A stretch of 64,000 bases of DNA from NCBI GenBank assembly GCA_036345935.2, contig JADWOT020000003.1:8668134-8732133 (forward strand). The letters are read 5' to 3'. Source of the stretch: Taenia hydatigena. Taxonomy: Eukaryota; Platyhelminthes; Cestoda; Cyclophyllidea; Taeniidae. How positions within the stretch are numbered: the stretch's first letter is position 1; each line of letters begins with the position of its first letter. Shown piece by piece: positions 24,447 to 34,544 of this stretch. Position numbers and translations under genes: made by a program. A model generated the notes under the pieces. It searched no databases and was not told the origin of the DNA. It was given only the letters and a program-made list of their open reading frames with translations.

Positions 24447-25815
24447 AGTAATTGTTCTCTAAATCACGTCTTTGCTGAGACCTATTCTTCTGCAAAGCCG
24501 GATCAAACGCATAGGCTTGCAAACGCATCCCTCTGATCACTGCATGACAATGTCAACGATCCCACCCATCAATAGACAGCTTCGGATAGTAAGTACGGAA
24601 CGGGTAGTCTAAAAGCATGCTTAAAACAGTCTGACAAGCATTCAAAGGAGCGATGTCAAAATACACCGCATAATAGCGATGAGGGAATGCGTTGTGCAGC
24701 GTAGCAGCCAATACATCTTTTCTCTCATTAAGAATATCCGTTATTTAGTTTGTTCTAATCGCTTTAGGGCGACCTCATTGATTTAGAAGGAAACAGAGCC
24801 ACCTGCACACTTCTTCCTGGTCCATACACGCAAGGTAGTGTTGTATTCTATAACAACGGTTGCATCAGACTCTAGCTGTTTTGTTGAAATCACTTTCCAC
24901 CCTTAGCATTTGCTGACCCGGTGGCTAACAAATTGCCCTTAGTTCTATATAACATACTCCGCAGTGCCAATCGCGAGCACACGGTGGCAAAGTGACCAGT
25001 GAGCAGCAGCAGTGTGCTCTTGTGGACGCGATTGGAGAGACGGAAATTGTATTTGCTGCAACATCACAACGATACATTCGTTTATTCAAGTATTTGTCAG
25101 AATTTCGTATTCAACACCACCATTGAATAGCATCCTCTACTTTTACTTATAGTTCTTATGGGTATCGTACTGGATTAAAATTGGACAGCTGCAACATGTG
25201 TTGAGAGATGATAGCTCGTCATTCGCTTTCATTGACAATGCGAATTGGCGTCACAAGGCATTCCGTGAATGGTCACATGCGATAAGTCTACAGAGAGACG
25301 CTTGCCTTACAGATGGCACGACTTGACATTGGTAAGTGAAGTGGAAAGCTTTCGAAGCATGTCAACGCTGGGCGCTGCAACATTAGCATCATAAGTGTCT
25401 GCGAACAACGCGTAAATTATTCCAATTTAACTAGCCAATTGCCAAACTCTTAGCTATGTATGCTTTGTTTAGAGTATTAACAACAGAATAAGCTGACCGT
25501 CTTCACGATTACTGTTCTTGCATTTACTGCGAAAAGGAGCATTCATTAGTTGTCATGATCACATCTACTGCTTGAGATTACGATCGACCTTCTCAAACGT
25601 TGACAGCTTTCGCGATCCCCTCAGTTATCTCACGCCTGTGCGTCGGCACTGTAAGTTGCAAGATATGCGACTTGAGTTGTTTGATGTGAATGCTGCCGCA
25701 GAGCCTAAAAATAATAAAGTAACGTACACGTTTTAACATTAAAATCGCAGCAACGTGTGACTGCTACAAATCGCCATCTCCTCCTCCTCCTCCTACTCGG
25801 TTGCAGACTCAAGGT
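24447..25815 (+). repeat. Left arm of a long inverted duplication
   Basis: Reads as the reverse complement of 53,832-55,350. Anchors: TTCACGATTACTGTTCTTG here (about 25,503) against CAAGAACAATAATCGTGAAG (about 54,093), and CTCAAGGTTCTT at 25,808 against AGAACCTTGAGTC at about 53,838. Both arms lie just 3' of a homeobox relic (C and F), so the ancestral duplicated unit included this flank. The only frame of note is 72 codons (25,518-25,736), with no known domain. Confidence 0.85.
25776..25794. repeat. (CTC)n microsatellite
   Basis: A CTC trinucleotide run at the edge of the inverted duplication, near the stop codon of the neighbouring minus-strand frame. Confidence 0.85.
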
Positions 25816-26149
25816 TCTTATTGTTTAGCCCCATTCTATGAAGTTGTTGATATTGCATGATTGAATGGGTCACCTGGACCAGGCTGCGTAAATTCGCATC
25901 TTGGCGTAGAAATCTTGCATTGGTTTTAAACATGTTCTTCACTGCACTTCCTCCAACTAACAAATTGGAGGGTACATCGAATAGACCTACTAGCCTAAGA
26001 TGAAGCACTCCACTTGAATTGATACCTCTTTCAAAGTAACATTTATGCACATAATGTTTTGTGAGACGAGATGAGCAGATGCTGCCATTCGCATGAGGTC
26101 TAACAGCATCCTTCGCACCAGCTCTGTGACGCGATTGCGAAGAGCCCAT
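25793..26149 (-). CDS. Hypothetical 118-residue frame starting MGSSQS
   Basis: From ATG 26,149 to TAG 25,793 there is a 118-codon open frame; the frame is open upstream to 26,248 but without another ATG. The predicted N-terminus is Met-Gly-Ser-Ser-Gln-Ser, which would fit N-myristoylation, and the C-terminal half is amphipathic and rich in Gln/Asn. It ends exactly where the inverted duplication begins. I do not recognise the family. A frame of this length is expected about once by chance in a window of this size, so it may not be a gene. No promoter or splice site decides the question. Confidence 0.25.
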   Translation of the reverse strand: MGSSQSRHRAGAKDAVRPHANGSICSSRLTKHYVHKCYFERGINSSGVLHLRLVGLFDVPSNLLVGGSAVKNMFKTNARFLRQDANLRSLVQVTHSIMQYQQLHRMGLNNKNLESATE

Positions 26150-26249
26150 ATTAAATAAAGGAGTGATAATGCCGCATCTCGATGCTAAACTCTGACCTCT
26201 GTGGTCAAAAGCACTTGTCAAACGCCAGTGACAATGCGAATGATACAAG

Positions 26250-29200
26250 GAAATTCAACACACTTGCATGCCTCATGCAAGGGCTGCCCCAAATCACCGT
26301 TTTGCTGACGGCACAACTGCCATCTTCAGCTGATATTGTATTAGATCTTATGCCGTTATTTCTCTAGCTGAATCTGTTCTGACTCCACTTGCAATATTTG
26401 TCAGCCTGGTTAGCCCTCGCTTTACAGAAAGTAGCCGTAGTATTAACCAGTAGGGCATTGTACACACACAGATATATATGTATATATACTACGTCATCTG
26501 ATGATAGCTTGTTTTCAAGCAGCATAAGGGACTCAGAACTCAAAGTGAGATAGAAATGGCGGTAATGGAGTTTGAGTTGCTTGTTTCTAGAGCACAAGCA
26601 ATGTAGCAATGGTTTGTTTTCTTGAACTGCATTAGTGGGTCTACTCATAGCTTGCTTGCAGACTGTGGGTGATCACCTGAAGTGACACCATTTTAAAATT
26701 CTAATTTGGGCATAGGGGTCAGCAAGCTGTTGCCTTTTGAAGTCGAAGAACACGTAGTTGAGCATTTCAGGCAATCGTATAGTCTTCACGCATCACAGAT
26801 TTTGCAATTCGCCTTTAGTAGCAGATCTTTACCAACGACGATCTTCGGTTCTTTATGCATTGATAATGACTATCTCCTGTCCCATTCTAATTTTACTTTT
26901 ATAAGAGGCCGTTTCTCGAAACGGATCACTCTGCCAATCAGCTACCGTGTGTGTTTACGCTGATTTCTACATAAGGCAAAGCAGAACAACAATCCACTTT
27001 ATATTTTGGTGACACATATATTTTAAAATTAGATTCACATTTTTGGATGGGAGCCAAAGCTAGAAGACAATGTTTGGTCGACCTTCGTCAGACCGTTAAT
27101 ATCACAACTGAGCCGATTTCTAATACGTTTAATCAGGCGGTGCAACGAGCGCATACTTAGCTTATTAAAGTCAATCACCTTCAAAGCTCTAGCGAGCGGT
27201 AAGGCAGCATCGTGCGTGTATGAGTGCATCTTTGGATTTCGTGATACACTTGCTTAGGGATTGGCACAACTTGTGCATTGCAGCGAACATTTACAAAGTT
27301 ATTGGGCATAGACTCGTATTATGAAGTGCGCAAATTACAACTTTAGTGAATGACAACGAACAGGTGGCAATAAGAATTGGTTTCAATGCACTTTTCAAGT
27401 GAAAACAGTCAGCATACGCCAGTCGAGTGACTGAGTGAAGGATATTGGCCTCCAAAAAGCAAACCGACTTCCACTTCTTGCAACCTCGATTTACTTGGAC
27501 ATCACCTTCCTGTAAAGGATGTTTACTTTGCTTACCTCTGGAACACAAAATGCATAAGTGGAAGATAAAATATCTAAGCTCATTGAATATATGCGGAACA
27601 AAATCCAAGACAATTTTCGATGTCAACTTAACCGCACCTCCTTCCTATTCCATCAGCTGTAAGAGTTGTTGTCAGGATGGCAAAAGAGACCATAAAGATG
27701 CTAACATTTGGATATTCTGATATCTTCTCCGAAACGATGGATGTAGTAGAAACAACGCCGGTGGCGCTGATCTTCAATGCCAGTCTTCTGAGCTAGTGAT
27801 GGCCATGTGAGGGGTGAGCTCTGTTGGAGATGGCTGAGACCAAGGCATTTGTGAGCGATTTACTTATGGTTGAGTTCTAAAATAAGTGATTTCTCCTAGC
27901 AGCAATTTAATGTAGAGCGACACAAAATTCCCTAAATTCTGAATCCTCACTGTTCCTAATGCTTGCATTCCCCTCCCCAAGTTGTGGTGATGTCGCTACA
28001 GTGTTGTATATTCTTGGTCATTAATCATCATTAGTGAATTTAAAAATCCTACTCCTTTATTTGTGCTTCTCTGCAAACAGAAAGACGTGAGGATTTAAAA
28101 AGTTTGCGCAGGTGATGACAAATTTGCTTGTTGATAGACGTGGGCGAGGTGTGTGAGATGAGGTGGTCCACCACTGCGTTTCGGATAAGGCATCATCACC
28201 TGTGACATGGGTGATGGGGCGTACCCTTCTTTGAGAAGCAAAGAAGTAACTTGTCTCAAGCCAGAGAGCCATCTTATGAAGCAAATTAAGGCTGCTTTAT
28301 GGTTCCAGAGACTGAGCTGTTGACGTATGGGGATCGAGTGCAAATTGTGCTGCTGCTCTGGCATAGTCTTGTGACCGTACTTGGGGCCACCTGGAGCCTC
28401 TTCTGTTCCCTTATGACTTTGTGCCATGTCAGAAGTGCCTCAAGATAGTGGCAAGAGTGCAGCAGCTTCACTTTACTAAAAACAAATTATTAAATGAAAA
28501 TCGCTTAACGCACATCTGTTATGTTGAGAGGAGAGTGTGCAGTTATAGTCAAAGGACTAAGCTAAGCAAAACCTTACTTGCACGCCATTTTGTACAACAA
28601 ACTACCTTGATGCAAGAATTCGCCAAAATTTTGTGATACTGCAAGTAGCATCATTTGAGGAACAAAAATGAATGCACTATTTTATGCTGCATTACTTCAC
28701 AGTGTCGTGTAACATGCGTCACATACCGTGTGGATGGAACGGGGCGCGAGAAAGAAGAGACGGGTGGATGAGAGGCAGTTTGTCAAATGTGGCGTTGCCT
28801 TAGCAAAATGGGACTCCATGCGACTCTTACACATGCGCTCATGACAGGCGATTAGGAACGATGTGTAGAGTGCTGAAAAATCCCATGGCTGTCTTCTCTT
28901 CTGAGGAGTCCAGGCCACAGCGAAGTGAATAATATTTGCAAATACCGTATTTTTAGACCTAATGCCAATTCCGTATCACGAAGGCTGTTCAACACTAGTT
29001 GCAGTTTGGCGTTTTGCTCTTAGATGTCTATATCAAAGACGAGACGGTTATCAAGACAGGTCGAAGTTTTTTAAGAACAAACATACTTATGCTGGCTGCA
29101 TAGGGCGTTAAAAGGTAGCCGCTACTCTGGATTCTATATGGCTCCATTAGAGTTTCACGGCTGTGCGGAAAGTGGTGCTCATCTCAGTGACCCATGCGAC

Positions 29201-29980
29201 TAACAGGGTCGGATCGACAACTTCGCCATGTGGAAATCAAAAGAGGTAATGTTGCGAATTGAGAGGAAGTTTGCTATCCTGCTCGCTGTCAACCCTCCAC
29301 TCGACAGTATGGTTTGCTGTGATCACCCAAGACAGTTAAGTAAATGCATGCGACTCGTTCATTGGTACCATGATAACGGAACAACGAGTTCTCCCAATTC
29401 CATGATTTCGATCGCTACCTTGGTTTTACTATTCACTGGACCATCCTCTCATTTTCAATAAAACGTTTGCCTGACTTAGAGAAACTGAAGGCGCCGATTA
29501 TGCGCATAGGAGCTAGAGATTGAATCCACGTGACGGATTTGGACTGATGCTGTTGGCAGATGAATGGATGCCGCAACCAAGAACATATTTTGAAGTGCTG
29601 AAACTGCAAACCTTTGCTTCCTTGTGTCCGTCGAATTTGCGATTGCTAACAAACAAAACAATAAGCCCAAACACCTGTTGTAAAGCTGAGTATGTGGCCC
29701 ACTGGGACGAAGACAAGCACAGGAACAGCAACACACCGAAATGACTCAATACACTTCAGGTGATTTGAATTTGAAAAGGTACCCACCGTAAGCAAAGTAA
29801 CCTATTCACAAGTTGCGTAGGTAAATCGGCCATCAAAAGTGTAATATTCTAGCATATGCCCCCTCAAGAGCATTCATGCCATATATTGGACATTTATCTC
29901 TCATTTCGTTTGATGCACACATGTCTTTGGCTATGCTAAGGTGGAGAAAGTTGTGTGAACTTGCTGCGCTAGAGATGAGT
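26250..29980. other. No recognised gene; one TA/CA microsatellite
   Basis: Many short frames (the longest 110-111 codons at 27,291-27,626 and 28,095-28,427, both minus) show no domain, paralogue or splice pair. A CA run followed by TATATATGTATATATA lies at 26,462-26,488. Confidence 0.45.
26462..26488. repeat. CA/TA microsatellite
   Basis: A short CA run is followed directly by an interrupted TA run. Confidence 0.85.
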
Positions 29981-29989
29981 CTACTCCGC

Positions 29990-30365
29990 TCAGGACGAGC
30001 TCAGTGATTTGCTTGGCGTGATCAAGCGTTTGGCCATTTGGGTCTTCCGATTCACATCAATCCTAATGAGGGTCGTCGGAGCCTACTAAATGCGTCATTG
30101 GGGTGGCAGTTACTTTAGCAATGTTATCAGAGTCCAGGCTGCAAGTGCTTATGTAAAAAACTGCAAAGGTTTGTCATGAGGCGGATTGTTTGAATGCAGC
30201 TATTAGAGAACAGGGAAGACAGGCATTTCGCTGTTCACTCACACTCGACTCTCTCCTTGAGGTGTTTTAACGAATTGTTGAGGTAAGTGTGGCACCTCGA
30301 GACATTCCCTAAAACGAAGAACAAAGGGTACATTGCCGACATGAGGAGAAGCTGAGGATAAGAGA
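29990..30365 (-). pseudogene. Unknown gene family Y, copy 1
   Basis: Minus strand. A TTCTCTTATCCTCAG acceptor precedes an exon from 30,351 to 30,245 (107 nt). It is fully open and ends at a GTGTGAG donor. The translated exon aligns with copies 2 (37,966-37,815) and 3 (44,692-44,843), sharing GN(V/A)-(P/Y)-x-x-L, a Cys-Leu-Glu or Ser-Leu-Glu step, and HLPQ. It is 45 nt shorter, an exact in-frame loss of 15 codons. The following block (about 30,190-30,060) contains an ISTCSL-like stretch shared with the other copies but has stops. The protein is not recognised; membrane or soluble character cannot be judged from one exon. Confidence 0.5.
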
Positions 30366-30569
30366 ATTTATTAGTACGACTAGTAGGCTTATTATGGTAA
30401 AAAGTGCTTGGCATTAGCCTTGCCACTGAAGTGACCTCAGCAAAAGCGCAATTCGAACTCCAATCAACGAAAGAAAGCACGTCCAACCATTCACATCCCA
30501 TCAGTGATGGGTAAGACACTACTGCACTCCTGCCAAAGCAATGGTCAATGGTGGACCGTTTCATCTTTC

Positions 30570-31030
30570 ACTTGGTCTTACATCGTTGCCGCTCGTTGTT
30601 ATTAAAGCACAGTCAGTACGTGATCGTTCAAGGTATCCATAACGAAACAGCGATGGAATGGTTCTTTTATTATGCCTCATGTAAAGGCGTACGAAACGAG
30701 GATATTAGCATTTGGCTGCGAGAGGATTCTAAGCCTGCATTCTTCACCAATGATCTGGGGATATGTTGACGATTGGATAGGTCACTCCACACCCTTCCGT
30801 TCTATCCTCACCTGTAGCTCGAATTTTCCTCCTTTGGACCTTCATGCAACCGATTCATTCTTCTTTCCTAGTAGCTTCCTGTTAAATAGCAGTACTTACA
30901 AACGCATTCTTGCATTTTTGTGACTTTTCTACCAAATCCTGCCAAAAATAAGAAGCACTTCATCATGTACATGTGCTTGGCTCAATGAATAAACGTTTGC
31001 GACTCAAACCCATTCCTAAAGCATAACTTG
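30570..31030. other. No recognised gene
   Basis: Two overlapping short plus-strand frames (30,548-30,923) without paralogues or domains. An AATAAA lies near 30,987. Confidence 0.35.
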
Positions 31031-31039
31031 CTTTATTTG

Positions 31040-31905
31040 TAAGTACATAACTAAACCAAACGAAATTTCTTACTTTAAAAACCAACGGCTGTCACATTGA
31101 TAAGGAACTGACTTAATTCAGTTGTGTATGGCAGTGAGGGATGCCCCATGTGGCAGGACCCTCAGTCCTCCTCTCCGTCTATTTGTCACCGTAATTATGG
31201 AAGGGGTAAAGGAAGGAGTAGAGGTTAACGTCGGAGTCGCGTACTTAGAAGCAATATTGGCCTAGTATTCTCATCATTCGGTGTGTATTAGATTCTATGC
31301 TAATTGGGTGGGTTTTAAATAGGCGTGTCTCATTTTTCATCAGACAGTTAACCCCTTCACCCTCTGAGGTAGTGTAACACTTGGATGGGCACGCAGTGCG
31401 CTCTGCGTCCACCGAGTTATGTAGAAACATCCACCTATTGTAGGTACTTCCATATGCATAGCACCAACAAACTTAACGTCGGATCCACAAATCAGGTAGG
31501 TATACGCACACACTGCTGTAATTTTTGCGCGCTCTGTTTCATTGCGCCAGATGTGCCAACTTTGTTGCTGTGATTCGCATGGCACCGACCACTGTGCCAT
31601 GAACTCGGAGGTGTCCGATTCTGTATGTTACAGGATGGTGAGGCCGCTGATAGACCTTATTTTAAACGCTGGAGTGTGCAGAAGTCCCAGAATGGATAGT
31701 TTGATAACTGGCTGTGAAAATCATCATTATTGCTCAGGCCTCGAATTTTGTGATGGATGATCGCTCAGAGCTGTAGACAACTTTTAAGGCATAAGTCGTG
31801 GATACTGCTGTGGTGACATGAATTGAAGTCGTGCGACGATTAGTTGTCATCCCTCATGGGTGGACTCATGTCTAACACTTGAGCATGACATGACGTCGTT
31901 GAGAG
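31040..31905 (+). pseudogene. Gene X, 3' end, copy next to homeobox E
   Basis: The last two exons of an unidentified gene. Exon n runs 31,348-31,495, between a CATCAGACAG acceptor and a CAG/GTAGGT donor. It is degraded with several stops but aligns residue by residue with the copy at 43,413-43,268 (Glu-Val, His-(Leu/Ile)-(Asp/Glu)-Gly-His-Ala, Arg-Ser, then (Arg/Asn)-(His/Ile)-(Ile/His)-Leu-Leu). Exon n+1, 31,634-31,699, follows a TATGTTACAG acceptor and is open: it encodes DGEAADRPYFKRWSVQKSQN, one Gly, then TAG. The surrounding 31,040-31,905 is collinear with the inverse of 42,865-43,700. Family not recognised. Confidence 0.55.
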
Positions 31906-31969
31906 TAGTTGGTTCAACGTGATTGATGCTCACGAATCTTGTTAGTCTGACCCGTAAATTCAAATTTTA

Positions 31970-32400
31970 TTGGCTCCTAAGGCCTATAAACACGGCAAGG
32001 AAATGAGTCGAAGGAACAGCGCAGAGCCATGTGGTCACAATTTCATCATGCGCAGCGTTACATTGATAATGTTTGTGGACCTCCTCAAGCCCGAACAACT
32101 CCAACACCTGACAGTACTGCAAGCAGACGGTATTGTTCATCAACTTATTTTACGGCTCCTTATGTGCCACCTCGTTTGCGCACTTATGTATCTCAAGGTT
32201 TTGTTATTTTGTTGCCAGGTGGAGGCACAGACCAATCTCAAACTATTACTACGTCGCTGAACCTCACAGCAACGAATCCACTCCTGTATTTATTGGCTAC
32301 GATTTTGGTGTTTTACTTTTCTAACTGTTTCGTGATCCTCATAGTATGTTTTGATGGCAGCCACTTTGTGCACTCCAATTTTTCAAGAATAAATTGATGT
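31970..32400 (+). pseudogene. Homeobox pseudogene E (promoter and exon 1 kept, homeobox deleted)
   Basis: Plus strand. TATAAA at 31,985-31,990 precedes an intact 82-nt exon 1 (ATG 32,048 to 32,129), ending in a GTATTG donor as in copy D. Its frame reads through DLLKPEQLQ. About 75-90 nt of intron 1 follow, then a jump (about 32,205-32,219) to the Gly-rich middle of exon 2, and a second jump (about 32,290) to the 3' flank with AATAAA near 32,388. The homeodomain, intron 2 and the C-terminal tail are gone. A 122-codon chimeric frame (32,029-32,397) crosses these joints by accident. The exon 2 piece shows the undisturbed ancestral phase. Confidence 0.85.
31985..31990 (+). promoter_or_regulatory. 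TATA box of homeobox copy E
   Basis: TATAAA lies about 58 nt upstream of the exon 1 ATG, with TTATTGGCTC just upstream of it. The same arrangement is found in copy D. Confidence 0.65.
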
Positions 32401-32944
32401 TTTTAAGGCTGTTCTCATGGGTACCTATGCACAAAGTGGGAAGTCGCTAGAATGAGTTGTTTTGGAGGTGAGAGTCCACGCAGGTCGATGTCCATGATCC
32501 ATTTCACTTTCAAGGTTCACAACTCAGTTTTACTTTCCGAGATCCCTTTCGCATAAACGAAGTGGCTCAATCAGTACTTTTAATCCAACTTTTCAAATGT
32601 ATTGAAGCACCTTTCTCACATTTGGTCACGAAACTCATTGCCAACGCGTGGCCCAACGCTGCTCTAATTGACCTCTCTCCTACCCAAAACGCTCATGAAT
32701 TGGTGCCAACCGAACTGGGTCTTACTAAACCAGAATAAGTAATGGAGTTTTGTTGTTTTACATGCTTTGAATGCCCACTGCCTTTCTTAACTGATTTACC
32801 ATTTGACTACAGAAGGTTGAGTAAAAATGCTTTCATTTGAGCCGATGAGACCTCTAGAACCGAAAACTGCAAAGTTTTATGTGCACTACGCTCTACGTAT
32901 CGCTTGCTTTGCAAAGAGCAATTCGCCCTAACGCACGATTAGGA

Positions 32945-34150
32945 CACGCACCAGAAAAGCCTCTTCGTTAACCGAAAAGCATTTTTAGGAGAGAATCACC
33001 AATTTATCATGTTATCATTCTACTCTGCACCACGCTTGCCTTGCCGCACCTACTTTCGCTTCTTAAATATGCTTAAAATCCTCAAATAAGCAGCGGCATC
33101 AGAAATGCTGATGCAAAACAACTTAAACAATATTTGTGTCTCTCCTTGAAAGCACTGTAGCACGGTTCGCATAAGTATGTTTGACTGGATCTGACTGATT
33201 GGCAACCTAAGCTAGATAATGACAAGCTTGAATACGGCTCCTTATGCGTTGCCAGGTAAGTCAGTCCCAACACTCCAATTAAGCCCCTTTAATCAACTCG
33301 GCACAACTCCATGCAATGCCAATTGAGGTCGTCTCTTCACTTCTCGCAGACGCAATTAATTAAGGTATGCGTGGCTAGAAGTAAGCTTAATGGCATCTTG
33401 GGAATGAATGAAGAGGAGCTCTCTTATCTCTTTTCTCTTTTCTCATGTCTTACTTGAACGCATCTTCCATGAGTGTCTCTTTTGTCGCCTACGACGCTCT
33501 ACATGTTCACACGTACTGCGTCTCGCAGCATGTCATAATATCCTTGCTATTCTCATCGACTCATTCGGAAAAGACGAGTAAGTACGACTTGCAGTGGAGT
33601 TTCTTATCTTTATTTTTCCGCTTTGGGGCCACGAGAACATCTGGCTTCCATGCCTTTTTTACCTTCCCGTTTACCTCAGTGTCTGTTAGCACCCTCTTTA
33701 TATGTTCCCCTTCATCTCTCCACCACTTTGAGCATCGATTGTGACACGATCAAATAATGCACAGATTCATAACCTGGATCAGACTAGCACAGGCTAGGCT
33801 AGATCTGACTCAATCACGCTCTCTCAGATTACCAAATCTTGTTTTGGCATAGCTTGGCTTGCATTGCCATTTATTCTCCATTTCTGTCTTTTTTTCTCCT
33901 GCTTTAGTTTGCTCTGCACCACTTCGCCTCAATTACGTCTCCTACTTCTACTCCTCTTTCACCTATCCTTTCGAAATCGAAGACTGAAGCGTTGTTTCTA
34001 CTTCGTAATTTGCAGGCTGGTTGAATTTCCACCTAATATCTCACTACTCAATCCATTAATTCTCTTTGTGGGGGGTCCCTCCACCTGGCGCTTTACAATA
34101 AAGCTTAAGATTGTGCGCTCTTCGATCCAGACTGCCTTCTCTGGTTCCAC
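32945..34150 (+). repeat. Dispersed repeat family Z, copy 1 (plus)
   Basis: Reverse-complement match to 50,300-51,530 and 62,100-63,260, and a direct match to 61,545-61,835. Anchors: GATGCAAAACAACTTA (about 33,110), CAACACTCCAATTAAG-like DNA (33,270), the GACTAGCACAGGCTAGGCTAGA segment (split over 33,782-33,804) and the CT-rich end with ACCTGGCGCTTTACA (34,083). The long frame beginning at 33,864 runs through this pyrimidine-rich repeat, so its length is not evidence of a gene. No terminal inverted repeats or transposase are visible. Confidence 0.8.
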
Positions 34151-34169
34151 CAATTTCTTGGCTCAATTC

Positions 34170-34540
34170 ATGCCTTGCATTGCTCCTACTGTTCCTGATA
34201 GACCACAAGTTGTCCTTTTCGACAAGAAACATGGGGGACAAAATGGCATTATTCTTATTCTTACCATAATCATTCTTGCAATCCAGCCCTGTCTGGTCGA
34301 AAACCAGGCAACAGAAGGCGAAAGGCAAAGTATAAGGGTGATTAGTGTCCGAAAAATCTGTGAAGCCTGTCCGCAAAGTTACAATGGTATAGGTGAGTGT
34401 GAGTACGTTCCTTCCTCTAAAACCATAATCTGCCTCTTCCCACCCCCACCCCATTAAATTACTAGCCACTTGAGAGTAGTATCTCTGCCTCTAATTTTAG
34501 ATGGTTTTCTGGACTTGACAATGGGAAAAGAATGGTAGCA
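34170..34540 (+). CDS. Possible small two-exon gene of a membrane-anchored or secreted peptide
   Basis: Tentative model. ATG 34,170 opens a frame of 74 codons with a hydrophobic stretch (GIILILTIIILAI, residues 26-38) that could be a signal anchor. A Cys-x-x-Cys pair (CEAC) follows near the end. The frame meets a strong GTGAGTGTGAG donor near 34,393-34,403. A TCTAATTTTAG acceptor at about 34,490-34,500 would join a short exon ending in TAG near 34,538, giving about 86 residues. No paralogue in the window and no known family. The upstream part of the frame is inside repeat family Z, so chance openness is likely enough to keep confidence low. Confidence 0.25.
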
Positions 34541-34544
34541 TTAG

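Noticed and set aside
32029..32397. 122-codon frame in homeobox copy E read as a membrane protein
   Set aside because: It runs across two deletion joints and into the former 3' flank; the hydrophobic end is translated non-coding DNA also present in copy C.
33864..34457. The longest open frame in the window (197 codons)
   Set aside because: Most of it lies in a CT-rich dispersed repeat (copies at 50 and 62 kb are not open in this frame), where stops are rare. Only the last part from 34,170 is kept as a weak candidate.
34056..34469. 137-codon minus-strand frame
   Set aside because: It is antisense to the CT-rich repeat and to the candidate above, with no domain and no conserved splice site.
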